A stretch of 64,000 bases of DNA from Gammaproteobacteria bacterium. Lineage in GTDB: Bacteria; Pseudomonadota; Gammaproteobacteria; Steroidobacterales; Woeseiaceae. The stretch spans positions 58,003-122,002 of the forward strand of contig JAHZJK010000024.1 in the NCBI GenBank assembly GCA_022600955.1, written 5' to 3'. The position numbers and the translations under genes are program-made. Position 1 is the stretch's first letter. Every line of letters begins with the position of its first letter. Positions 27,846 through 37,094 of the stretch are shown here, one piece after another. The notes beneath the pieces were generated by a model. It was not told the DNA's origin and ran no database searches. It saw only the letters and a program-made list of their open reading frames with translations.

Positions 27846-27897
27846 TTCTCATAAGTGTTAATTTTCCTTCACAAGATTCGCAATGCAGGTATGTTCC

Positions 27898-28149
27898 ATG
27901 GCCTCAAAGAGAACAAAATTCGTTCAGCTCGCTGAAAAGCGTGTCAACAACACGCTAAATAATTTGAGACTAATAGGAAATCTCTCAAATTCAGCAAGCT
28001 ACGAATACACCCAGAAGGATGTCGACAAGATCTTTCGCGCCGTAACGCGAGCAGTGAATGATGCTAGGTCACGCTTTAACTCTACCGGTGGCGGTTCCAG
28101 CACTACCTTTCGTCTTGATGAGTCGACGAACCGGGGAGAAGACAAATGA
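27898..28149 (+). CDS. Small hypothetical protein, first gene of GHKL operon
   Basis: MASKRTKFVQLAEKRVNNTLNNLRLIGNLSNSASYEYTQKDVDKIFRAVTRAVNDARSRF; stop overlaps the start of the GHKL gene. Confidence 0.7.
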   Translation: MASKRTKFVQLAEKRVNNTLNNLRLIGNLSNSASYEYTQKDVDKIFRAVTRAVNDARSRFNSTGGGSSTTFRLDESTNRGEDK

Positions 28150-30041
28150 GCGTCCAATGGATTTTTGATCCTGCTCCGCCCAGCGGCAAAAGGCGCGGAG
28201 GAAACAGCGCCGAATATGGTTTCGAAGGTCAGATCGACACGTTGGTGCGCGAAGTCGTACAGAATTCCTTGGACGCTCGAATTTCCGACGCCAAACCTGT
28301 GGATGTCGTCTTTCGATTAGTTGAGCTGGACGGTGACTATTTTGGCGCATTCATGTCAGCAATCTCATGGGACAGCCTAATCGACAACCTTTTAGCAGTT
28401 CCTGACGAACGAGGAGGTCATTCAATCAGAGCGGCAGTTGACCTGCTCGAACAAAACCAAAGCGTGCGGCTACTCGTTGTCGAGGATCGCGGTACCAAAG
28501 GACTGAAAGGAGCGGAACAGAGACAGAGCGACACGGAAAAGAATAGCTACTGCGCATTGGTGAGAGACGAACTGTATAGCGACAAGGATGACCCGGATGC
28601 CGGAGGAAGCTTCGGCTTGGGGAAATCATTACTCTGGGCGTATTCGTCAATAAAGGTCGTCCTATTCTCGTCCTCTCCCGAAGGGGGGAAAGACGGAGAC
28701 GCCGGACTTCGGTTTGTGGGTCGGACATCATTGCCTTACCACGAAACTGAAGAAGACGGCCCTGTGACTGGCGATGGGTGGCTCGGTGTAGAAAGAAACT
28801 TGGAAACCGGATGGAAACGAGCGGAATCAATTTGGGGGGAATCCGCTAGTCAAATCACAACCGATTGCTCATGTTCGAGGAAAGATGACGACCTTGGGCT
28901 GAGCGCGGTAATTGTTGGTCTGTCGGAGCCTGGTGAGCGTGACAGAGAGCCAGAGGAGGTCGCCGATTCCATAGTCGAAGCCGGGCTCGAATCATTCTGG
29001 CCCGCAATTGTGAGTGACCAACTAACCATAACAGTACAAATCGAACGAAACGAAGAAGTCCAAAGAAAGTCAGTAGTTGATCCGGAAAATACCGAGCGCT
29101 ACCGGCCGGCCGTGACCTTGTATAAGGACTTTCATGCCGGCAATGTCGAAGAACAAGAACGGCTCGAAACCGCTGGCGGTCAAGCCATCAGGTGGGTCGA
29201 CATCGAAATCCCAGAAAGAACGGGGAAGGATCCGCACCCTGCGGAAACTGGTCACGTTCCCGTACTCGTCCGACTGCTGAATGACGATGAAGGTTTTGAT
29301 GAGATCGCCGATAGGGTCTTTCGATTCAGGCGGCCCGGAATGGTCGTGAGAAAAAGCCAGCAGTCCAATCTTTCAATTACAGCGCGCCCTTACGTTGCGG
29401 TTGTCCCAGCTGGGCTCGCCGGCGGAGATACGGAGACATTTAGAAGAATCGAGACCTTTCTGCGAGCGGCCGAGCCGCCTGAACACAACGAATGGACACA
29501 CAATACGCGCAGCATCAAAGAGTCTTACCAGACATGGGGCTGCAGGAAGAAACTGCAGTCCTTCGACTACGCAGTTATTGAGGCAATTCGGTCTCTAATA
29601 GCAAAACCCGAAAAGAAAGGTGGGGAACTGCCGAAAGCAATCATGAGACATCTTAGATTCGGGCATTCAGGCGGTGGGGGTCAACAGCGATTCATTTCGA
29701 TTACACAGGAACGCGCATCACCAGAAGATGGGTCCTGGAAATTCAGCGCGCGATGTCGCCGAATACGTCCGGAAGACAAGCCGTGGACAATACTGGTGAA
29801 ATTTCATTACGCGGTCGACGGTGGTGGAAGCGACGACCTGCATGCGATTAAAGAAATCAGCGCGGCTAACGCGTCCAATATTTCGGTCGTAAACGGTGTG
29901 GGTTGCCTCGAGATTCCTGCGGACGTGAACAAAGTGGAATTCACGGGGACAACCGATTCAACCAAACTACCCGCTATAGGAACACGCTCCGCGGTCCGTT
30001 TGCGGGTTGACGGAAAATCCGGAGTAAAAAACGATGCCTGA
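28146..30041 (+). CDS. GHKL (Hsp90/MORC-like) ATPase
   Basis: GHKL motifs: LVREVVQNSLDAR (N box), VRLLVVEDRGTKGLKG (G1), GGSFGLGKSLLW (G2). Overlaps both neighbours. Confidence 0.8.
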   Translation: MSVQWIFDPAPPSGKRRGGNSAEYGFEGQIDTLVREVVQNSLDARISDAKPVDVVFRLVELDGDYFGAFMSAISWDSLIDNLLAVPDERGGHSIRAAVDLLEQNQSVRLLVVEDRGTKGLKGAEQRQSDTEKNSYCALVRDELYSDKDDPDAGGSFGLGKSLLWAYSSIKVVLFSSSPEGGKDGDAGLRFVGRTSLPYHETEEDGPVTGDGWLGVERNLETGWKRAESIWGESASQITTDCSCSRKDDDLGLSAVIVGLSEPGERDREPEEVADSIVEAGLESFWPAIVSDQLTITVQIERNEEVQRKSVVDPENTERYRPAVTLYKDFHAGNVEEQERLETAGGQAIRWVDIEIPERTGKDPHPAETGHVPVLVRLLNDDEGFDEIADRVFRFRRPGMVVRKSQQSNLSITARPYVAVVPAGLAGGDTETFRRIETFLRAAEPPEHNEWTHNTRSIKESYQTWGCRKKLQSFDYAVIEAIRSLIAKPEKKGGELPKAIMRHLRFGHSGGGGQQRFISITQERASPEDGSWKFSARCRRIRPEDKPWTILVKFHYAVDGGGSDDLHAIKEISAANASNISVVNGVGCLEIPADVNKVEFTGTTDSTKLPAIGTRSAVRLRVDGKSGVKNDA

Positions 30042-31020
30042 CGCCACCTTCCTTCCTTACAAAACCGCACCGGATTCCTTAGCAGTCAATATCGTAGGTG
30101 TTTCAATCGACGGTGAATCGAAGGATATCGGCGAGATAGTGGACCATTCGGCGTATCAAATTCAGATTAGTGGTGTGGACGATTGGGTCCGTACCGATCT
30201 GGAGATCGAAGTGTCGGACCCGAACGCAGAATTGCCACCAGTTCTCAGCCACGAAGAGAGCGTTGACGACGCAATCGATGTCTATGTGACTCTGAAAGGC
30301 GGCAAAGGCCGTACACGATCCGGCTTGAAGCTGACGCCCAGTGGAAACAGTGCATGGAGCGGCAACATACAGATTGTGCGCGACAATCAACTTGGCTCGT
30401 TGGATCTCGAGGCGGTAGCTGTAAGGCGGACGAGAGGTGAACCGGACATTGGACTGGCAAGCTGGGTCGGTGAGCGGGTCGCATGGTCAAAGCGATGGAT
30501 GACATACATCGACGACAAGCCGCTGATGCCGGGAGGCGCTATTTCAGGAGAGTGGCGAGATTTCGAGAATGATGACAGCGAGGAATTAAGGCAGCGCAGT
30601 GATTGCGCTTGGTATCTCAATCTTTCGGACCCCGATAAGCCCAAACTGTATCTAAACGAGGGAATAGACCGCCTCAAGGGGGCGCTTGAAGCTCCAGCGG
30701 TAAGAGGTCGACCTGCAGCAGTTCGAGACGTAATTGCCCAGTCAATTCTTCAATCCGCGCTCATCGCGCTATGTGTCGAGGCAATATCCGGAGCAGATGA
30801 ACCAAAGGTCGAGGATCTCGACGGCTGGCGCAAGAGCCTACTGGTTGCAATGGGTAAACTGGCAGATGACAGTCAATCACCAGAGCTGGTCGTCGAAGGC
30901 TGGCTAGAGGCCTGGCAACAGGACAGCAAGAACGTCATTGCCGGAATAACTACTGCTGTCCAACGTCACCTGGGGATGCCCGCAACCGCAACTCGCTTGG
31001 TTAGAGCGATGGAGTCCTAG
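30034..31020 (+). CDS. Hypothetical protein of GHKL operon
   Basis: 328-aa ORF overlapping the GHKL gene by 8 nt; no family recognised. Confidence 0.7.
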   Translation: MPDATFLPYKTAPDSLAVNIVGVSIDGESKDIGEIVDHSAYQIQISGVDDWVRTDLEIEVSDPNAELPPVLSHEESVDDAIDVYVTLKGGKGRTRSGLKLTPSGNSAWSGNIQIVRDNQLGSLDLEAVAVRRTRGEPDIGLASWVGERVAWSKRWMTYIDDKPLMPGGAISGEWRDFENDDSEELRQRSDCAWYLNLSDPDKPKLYLNEGIDRLKGALEAPAVRGRPAAVRDVIAQSILQSALIALCVEAISGADEPKVEDLDGWRKSLLVAMGKLADDSQSPELVVEGWLEAWQQDSKNVIAGITTAVQRHLGMPATATRLVRAMES

Positions 31021-31022
31021 CT

Positions 31023-31721
31023 ATGTCACACGTCAAGAGGATTAAAGATCACGTCGCACTTGCGTTGGACGTTGAGTTCCTTTCAGCCGATGACCCTAGT
31101 GGCTTGTTAATGCTTGACGCAGAGTCAGATCTTGAGGGCGTAGCAGCAAGAACCGACATCGCGCGGCTCGACAATTTTGTCGCTGAGACAATTAGTAGCC
31201 ACGAGAGGTATGACACGGCGATGGATAAGAATGTAGCGATCGATCTACATAAGTGTCTTGCCTTGTCGAGACGACAAGCTGCCGATCGGCGGCTCTGGGC
31301 TTGGCTGTGTTGCATAAAGTACCCAGAATTTGTCGCGTATAGGTGGAAACCAAGAGTTGCCGGGGAACACGAAGGATTAAGGTCTCCCGCTCGCTTTATT
31401 GGGGACAATGTACGAAATACGTTTGCTCGTCTATGGTGGGCGGCGGAACTCACCGTAGTCAACGGCACCGATTATTCTTTAACCGAAGAGTTGCTGGCGC
31501 TGGATCGATTTCAGGATGGCTATGAGGCGATGTTTGGACGAGCTTTTTGCCAGTATCCTGATGCACTACGCGCTTTTATCCAAACTGCCGGCCAGAAGCC
31601 GCAAAAAGTGATTCGCGAGACGTCAAAAGAGTTCTGCTATCTGATGACAACGCTTGTACTAGAGACGATGACCAGCGAGCAACTATCCGAAGTTCTCGCC
31701 GACATCAGCGAAAAAGTCTAA
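31023..31721 (+). CDS. Hypothetical protein of GHKL operon (possible DUF6339-like)
   Basis: 232-aa ORF 2 nt after the previous gene; DRRLWAWLCCIKYPEFVAYRW / RNTFARLWWAAELT recalls DUF6339 (from memory, unverified). Confidence 0.65.
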   Translation: MSHVKRIKDHVALALDVEFLSADDPSGLLMLDAESDLEGVAARTDIARLDNFVAETISSHERYDTAMDKNVAIDLHKCLALSRRQAADRRLWAWLCCIKYPEFVAYRWKPRVAGEHEGLRSPARFIGDNVRNTFARLWWAAELTVVNGTDYSLTEELLALDRFQDGYEAMFGRAFCQYPDALRAFIQTAGQKPQKVIRETSKEFCYLMTTLVLETMTSEQLSEVLADISEKV

Positions 31722-31898
31722 CTGCTCTAAGACTAGCATCTCGGGGCAGCTACCGTCTCTCCCATATGCTAAAGGTCAGTCGAGAAAGTCATCGTCTGAT
31801 ACAACACTGGGCGAATGCTTTAGAGGGGGTTACACACATTCAGGTTCGCCTCAAAATCGAATCGTCGCTAACAAACAGGATTCGACAGGAGATAAAAT

Positions 31899-32105
31899 AT
31901 GTACCAGCCCGCTAAGAAGTACCTAACAGCCGCCGACGCAGCAAGCTACGTTGGCTACACAACCAACACGCTTGCGCAGTACCGTTGCCGCAGGTTAGGT
32001 CCCAGCTACATGAAGGCGAGGGGCCGCGTGCTCTATGCAGTCGAAGACTTGGATAACTGGGTAGAGAGTCACGCCAGGATCGAAATTCCATCAGCACAAG
32101 CGTAG
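31899..32105 (+). CDS. AlpA/MerR-like HTH protein, putative excisionase or regulator
   Basis: 68 aa: KKYLTAADAASYVGYTTNTLAQYRCRRLGPSYMKARGRVLYAVEDLDNWVESH, typical excisionase-family HTH. Confidence 0.8.
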   Translation: MYQPAKKYLTAADAASYVGYTTNTLAQYRCRRLGPSYMKARGRVLYAVEDLDNWVESHARIEIPSAQA

Positions 32106-32160
32106 TTTGAGGGTTGACATCGATTGAGCTGCTTTGCACGATTATGAACAGGCAAATTAA

Positions 32161-32188
32161 AAGGCCCGACGACCAGACGTCAGGCCTT
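32161..32188 (+). other. Hairpin between alpA-like and rep genes
   Basis: AAGGCC-c-GACG-accaga-CGTC-a-GGCCTT, near-perfect inverted repeat. Confidence 0.6.
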
Positions 32189-32375
32189 CAGGAGAACAGA
32201 GAACACAGCAGCAACCACACCACATAGCCTCTTAAGCGTCGACTGAGCCTTGCCACACAGTCAACAGAAAATATTGTAGCGCGGTGTTTAAGAGAGATAG
32301 AACCATCAAATCATAGGGCAATTAGGCGGGCGTCCATGAAGGGGTCAATACGTACAGGTTCAAGGACCGAGACGA

Positions 32376-34403
32376 ATGACCTCTTATACCAAAGACCATC
32401 CAATACCCCTCAAAGCGCTTGCCGCCATCAAGCCGCAATTCAATCCACTCCGGCCACTGTTCAAAGCGGGATGGCCTACAGTTCCGCTGCACAGATCGCA
32501 CACCGTCAAGACTATGCAAGGCAAAACGATACGCCTTGGCAAAGTGCCACTCGAGTCCAATTGGCCGAGCCGCAGGGCACAAGACGAAGAACAGGCGCGA
32601 ATCAGCTGCGAAGTGAGTGGCCACAATACTGGCATCGCCCTCGGTCGCAAGATCGGCGACCAGTACCTTTGTGCGTACGACATAGATCAACAAAACCTGC
32701 CGAACGGCCTCGACGACTTCCTGAAGCTCGTCCCCGCAATAGCAAAGCAGCTGGATGTCGAGCTCGAAGATCTCGTGATTCACCAGTCCGGTAACGACGG
32801 CTTGCATATCTTCTTCCTCTCAAGCGAACCCGACTTGCAGGGCCATATTGAAATCGACGGCATCAAGGTCGAGCTGAAGTCTAAAGGTCAGCAAGTCGTT
32901 GCGCCCGGCTCTGTCCATCCCGACAGTGGCCGGCTTTATCAGATCCATCCTGGGTCCGCGAAGCACGAAGAGCTGCCAAGTGCGCCGCAAAGCCTTATCG
33001 AGCAATTCAGGAAGCCGTCGTGTACGCACACTGACAATCAGATCATTCCGCCAAGCCGTCTCGGATGGATGGCGGAGCAAATCGCTTTAGCGGTTTACGA
33101 TGGCATTGATGTTTTTGAGGGATATGACGATTGGATACGGGGCGGCATGGCCTTCCATTCGGCATCAGGCGGCGAGGATTACGGTCTGGAGGCATGGATC
33201 GCGTGTTCGCATGAAGGGGAGCACGACCACTGTCTCCATAAGTGGCGCAGCTTTGGCGATGGTGCCGTCACTGAGAAAACGCTGAACCACTATCTTGCGA
33301 ATGCAGGCGTGAAGCCGAGCGATGCTCCGAAGCTCACCGCTGATGAGGTCGCCGAGTACATCGCGCATGATTTTGCCGACTTATCTGACGATGAGATCGC
33401 AGCACCTAAACTCAAAAAGCCAAAGAGGAAGCTCTACAGCCTGAATGAGCTCGTCAATCTGCCGGAACCTGAGTGGCTCGTAGATCACGCGATTCCCAAA
33501 AACGGACTGGTTGTCTTGTACGGCCCGCCGAAGTCTGCCAAGACGTTTCTAGCTCTTGATATGGCACTCAGCATGGGCTCTGGGCAGGAGCAGATGCACG
33601 GTTTCGCAATGAAACCCGGTCGTGTGCTCTATGTGCTCGCCGAAGGCGGCGCATCGATGATGGGTAATCGTGCTCGCGCATGGATGCAAGTGAAAGCGGT
33701 TGACGAAGCCGACCTCCAGGTATTCCCGTTCGGTATTACTCTCTCAAGCCGCAAGTCTGTTGATGAGTTGCTTGATCTGGCTGGTACTATATGGGATCTA
33801 GTTGTCGTCGATACATTGGCGCGTTGTATGGATGGCGATGAGAACTCCGCGAAAGATATGGCTCTGGCTATCAAAGGTGGCGATTACATCCGCGAAAAAA
33901 CCGGTGCTGCCGTTCTGCTCGTTCATCACAGTGGCAAGGATCAGAGCAAGGGATTGAGGGGGTCGACCGCTTTGCTGGGCGCCGTCGATGCAACGATCAA
34001 GATGAGGCCACAAGGTACTATGGGCGGGTTCGAGCTGTCGGTGCCAGAGTTGCGTCATGGTGAGCCACCTGAACCGAAGTGGCTCCGTCTCCAATCTACT
34101 GGTGATTCCGCTGTGTTGGTCGCAGGGACTGCACCAGAAAAAACAAAGACGGGATCAGCTGCCGAAATTCTCGAATTCATTGCGCGGATGATCGCAGACG
34201 GAACCTCACGCAAAGAGGTCGCTGACGAGATCGCAATTCAGTTTGGCTTCACGGACAGGACAGCAAGGCGGCGGATCGTCAATTACATTCCCTCTGGCAA
34301 AGAGAACGCAGCCCAATCAGACGGAATGGCAATTTGGCGTGAAGCTGACATCACTTCGAGTAGCCCAAAAGCAGAAGTCTTGCGTGTTCAGACAACGTTC
34401 TAG
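32376..34403 (+). CDS. Bifunctional Prim-Pol / RepA-like AAA replication protein
   Basis: Prim-Pol motifs CAYDIDQQN, GNDGLHIFF, VAPGSVHPDSGRLYQI; Walker A LYGPPKSAKTFLALDMALSMGSG; LLVHHSGKDQSKGLRGSTALLGAVD as in RepA/DnaB-like ATPases. Confidence 0.85.
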   Translation: MTSYTKDHPIPLKALAAIKPQFNPLRPLFKAGWPTVPLHRSHTVKTMQGKTIRLGKVPLESNWPSRRAQDEEQARISCEVSGHNTGIALGRKIGDQYLCAYDIDQQNLPNGLDDFLKLVPAIAKQLDVELEDLVIHQSGNDGLHIFFLSSEPDLQGHIEIDGIKVELKSKGQQVVAPGSVHPDSGRLYQIHPGSAKHEELPSAPQSLIEQFRKPSCTHTDNQIIPPSRLGWMAEQIALAVYDGIDVFEGYDDWIRGGMAFHSASGGEDYGLEAWIACSHEGEHDHCLHKWRSFGDGAVTEKTLNHYLANAGVKPSDAPKLTADEVAEYIAHDFADLSDDEIAAPKLKKPKRKLYSLNELVNLPEPEWLVDHAIPKNGLVVLYGPPKSAKTFLALDMALSMGSGQEQMHGFAMKPGRVLYVLAEGGASMMGNRARAWMQVKAVDEADLQVFPFGITLSSRKSVDELLDLAGTIWDLVVVDTLARCMDGDENSAKDMALAIKGGDYIREKTGAAVLLVHHSGKDQSKGLRGSTALLGAVDATIKMRPQGTMGGFELSVPELRHGEPPEPKWLRLQSTGDSAVLVAGTAPEKTKTGSAAEILEFIARMIADGTSRKEVADEIAIQFGFTDRTARRRIVNYIPSGKENAAQSDGMAIWREADITSSSPKAEVLRVQTTF

Positions 34404-34413
34404 CGAACCACTA

Positions 34414-35319
34414 TTAGCTTGGATCTCCTTCCATAGTTTCTGAATGCCTCTTCTCAGCCATAGCGATTTGGCGAACCATCGAGTAGTGCAGTTCTTTGAA
34501 TGCTCGCTCAGCTCTGTCTATGTCCATCTCGATCAGACCGTCGTCGTCCGTCGTCGGATTTCCCAACAGACCGAAAATTAAAGTCTCGGCAAGCTCTGGT
34601 TCCTCCACGGAGCGATAGCGTTGGATTTCCCATTCGTTCCAAATGTCGTCCGAGTCGTCGAGATGTTCCAATTCACCACGCACCGTTACGACTCTTATGA
34701 AACCTAGCTTTAGTGGGCTAACCAAAAGGCACAAAACACCAACATCAAGATTCTCCCTGATCTCTTCTGGGGTCCTTGCGCCTTGGCCGCAATGCGGACA
34801 GCCCTTGCCTTCTGCCACTTCATTGGGCACGGTCCGCCACTCATGGCCTTGGCTACATCGGAAGTTCGACTTTCCGTACTTGCTTCGCACGTGGCTCACA
34901 AGAACGATACCGCGTCCGATCAGCCGTTTCTTCATCCAAGCGTTATAAGCATAGACGTGATCTGGTTGAGGCTTCGACTTCGGTCGTACCCCAACCTTCC
35001 TAGCAGCGCTCAACCCTGCCTGAACTGTTTCCCACGACATCGTCTTGATCTCGACCCTGCTTCTAAATGGGAATAGTGAAAATGGTGTAGCGGCCCAGAA
35101 TGCCGATTCGGCCAAATATGGATCAGGAACTGCATGATATTCCTTAAGCACCCACGTCTGTCCGGTTTCCTTGACCTCGAGGCCAGCTGCTTTGGTGAAA
35201 TCGCTGTTGTGTTCGGCTAATCGTTTCTTGGGCTCGCGCGTGGTTATCCCGATCTTGTACAGGTCGGGATCAGACGGATGTTCAAGCACATAAATGTAGC
35301 CCGGCTTAATAGAGTTCAT
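34414..35319 (-). CDS. GIY-YIG (T5orf172-like) protein with zinc ribbon
   Basis: GYIYVLEHPSDPDLYKIGITTREPKKRLAEHNS (GIY-YIG core); FRCSQGHEWRTVPNEVAEGKGCPHCG (Zn ribbon). Confidence 0.75.
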   Translation of the reverse strand: MNSIKPGYIYVLEHPSDPDLYKIGITTREPKKRLAEHNSDFTKAAGLEVKETGQTWVLKEYHAVPDPYLAESAFWAATPFSLFPFRSRVEIKTMSWETVQAGLSAARKVGVRPKSKPQPDHVYAYNAWMKKRLIGRGIVLVSHVRSKYGKSNFRCSQGHEWRTVPNEVAEGKGCPHCGQGARTPEEIRENLDVGVLCLLVSPLKLGFIRVVTVRGELEHLDDSDDIWNEWEIQRYRSVEEPELAETLIFGLLGNPTTDDDGLIEMDIDRAERAFKELHYSMVRQIAMAEKRHSETMEGDPS

Positions 35320-35352
35320 ATACGCCCATTACTCTATAACGAATCCTCGCAA

Positions 35353-35570
35353 CGGACACATGCGTCTTTATAGAGACGCAATGTCGTGTCCAATTGCATG
35401 CCACTCATCGGACAATCAACGGACAATGATTTGTAACGTATTGATTGGAAAGAGCGGACACTGTCCGGCGGCTTGGGTCCAATGTGTCCAATGCATCGGA
35501 CAGAAGCATCGGACATGACTATCTCCGAGGCAACTCGCGACCGAAGCACTCCCCCCCCTTATTCTGTCCG
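35353..35570 (+). repeat. Iteron-like cluster of CGGACA/TGTCCG, candidate replication origin
   Basis: CGGACA at 35353, 35409, 35420, 35455, 35497, 35510; TGTCCG at 35462, 35565; TGTCCAAT at 35387, 35485; hairpin TGCGTCT-ttatag-AGACGCA at 35361-35380. Confidence 0.65.
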
Positions 35571-35856
35571 AAACTGTGCCCAGCACTGTGCTCGTTTGAA
35601 GGAAAAACTCCCAGAGGGCTTATGTTCTTTGCCTTCTCAGTAGCCGACACGCGGATTGAGCATTAGGTTGCGTGCCTTCGGTCTCACCTGGCACTCAGTA
35701 TCGGCTTCGGAGTCTTCGACCCTGATATCCCAGCACAGAGATCAATGAATGCGACCCGGGTGGGCTGGGTATCCCATTGAATCGCATACTAAGACTTGAC
35801 GGTCAGAGTGCTCGAGAGTACTCTAAGAGGCCTCGCGAGCACTCGGACTGTACATT

Positions 35857-36264
35857 ATGAAGATTGAAATATCGAACCAAACGTTCAAAAGGCTTCAGCA
35901 GCATGCTGTGCCACTAAAAGATTCACCGGAGGACGTGATTGTAAAATTACTCAGCTCTTTTGAGACCAGTGGACGGGCGAAGCAAGAAAAGCCCATTCTA
36001 CTGGACGAGTATCGCCCAGAGAGCATGAGGTCAATTCCACGACGGGTGTCAGGATTTGCTGGCGAGCTATGGGAGCTGGTCATTAAACCGCTCCCAGAAG
36101 AATTTTCGCTTCCCGATGTCTACCGCCACCTCGACCCTGTTCGAGAAAGAAGGCCCCACGTCAAGGAGCTCGAAGCATCGGCTAGGGCCGCCCTTCAAAC
36201 ACTCAGAGATGCAGGATACATAGAGTTCATGGACAACCGCGGGCAGTACCGGCGTCTGCAGTAG
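35857..36264 (+). CDS. SeqA-N-like / DpnI-C-like winged-helix protein
   Basis: N-term MKIEISNQTFKRLQQHAVPLKDSPEDVIVKLL (SeqA-N-like); C-term FSLPDVYRHLDPVRERRPHVKELEASARAALQTLRDAGYIEFMDNRGQYRRL (DpnI/Dam-replacing HTH-like). Confidence 0.55.
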   Translation: MKIEISNQTFKRLQQHAVPLKDSPEDVIVKLLSSFETSGRAKQEKPILLDEYRPESMRSIPRRVSGFAGELWELVIKPLPEEFSLPDVYRHLDPVRERRPHVKELEASARAALQTLRDAGYIEFMDNRGQYRRLQ

Positions 36265-36340
36265 CCGCCCGTCGTGGTTTGCAGGCTTACACCCTCTGCG
36301 CATGGATTCGGGAGACAGTTAACATTTAAGCGAGATATAT

Positions 36341-36793
36341 ATGTCCGAATACAAACTTGCACAAGGAATAATAGCGCTCTCGGAGTCCAATACTTGGGAT
36401 CGGGCCAAACTAGAGTGGTCGCTCGATGATGTCTACGAAGCAGAAGAGCCGGAGACCTGTCTTTGTGGGCATTTTCCGATCATCGAAATATGCGTACTTC
36501 GCAATACAAAAAACCAAAACCGCACAATCGTTGGAAACTGTTGCGTAAAGAAATTCATTGGGCTTCCATCGGATAAGATCTTTCAAGCAGTTAAGCGTGT
36601 TAGAAAGGACAACACTAAATCGCTAAATGCTGAAGCAATCGAGCATGCACATAAGAAAAAATGGATCAATGACTGGGAGCGGGACTTCTACTTAGACATC
36701 ATGCGGAAGCGAAAGCTCTCGCTCAGGCAGCAGAACAAGAAGAAACAAATAAACGATAAGTTAGCGAAAAACATGAAGCGCAAAAGCACGTAG
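36341..36793 (+). CDS. Hypothetical Cys-rich protein
   Basis: 150 aa; CLCGHFPIIEICVLRNTKNQNRTIVGNCCVKKFIGL suggests a metal-binding fold. Confidence 0.55.
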   Translation: MSEYKLAQGIIALSESNTWDRAKLEWSLDDVYEAEEPETCLCGHFPIIEICVLRNTKNQNRTIVGNCCVKKFIGLPSDKIFQAVKRVRKDNTKSLNAEAIEHAHKKKWINDWERDFYLDIMRKRKLSLRQQNKKKQINDKLAKNMKRKST

Positions 36794-36900
36794 CTAGGCG
36801 GCACCATCTGTATGTGTATCGTGCCGTATTGTCGCCATTAGATAGAGTACCGCGCGCACGCGGAGGGCGCAGAATCTGCACGGTTTACAGAAAGGAATCT

Positions 36901-37068
36901 ATGAAGCCAGGACTCAGGTGCCGTACTAAAGATCTTCCCGACCTTGCTTCTCGCTACGCCTGCGAAGACATCGAGGTGCTAGGGTTTCGACCGGTCACGC
37001 GGCGTCAGGAAACGCAAATTTGGCTACGACAACCGGCGACTCGGTTAGATGTCGTTGGGATACAATAG
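36901..37068 (+). CDS. Small hypothetical ORF
   Basis: ATG preceded by GAAAGGA; MKPGLRCRTKDLPDLASRYACEDIEVLGFRPVTRRQETQIWLRQPATRLDVVGIQ. Confidence 0.3.
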   Translation: MKPGLRCRTKDLPDLASRYACEDIEVLGFRPVTRRQETQIWLRQPATRLDVVGIQ

Positions 37069-37094
37069 GGTCCTGCAATTGACCCATAGAGAAT

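Noticed and set aside
35551-35558. C8 homopolymer near the iterons as phase-variation tract
   Set aside because: Not inside or just upstream of a supported reading frame; too little evidence.
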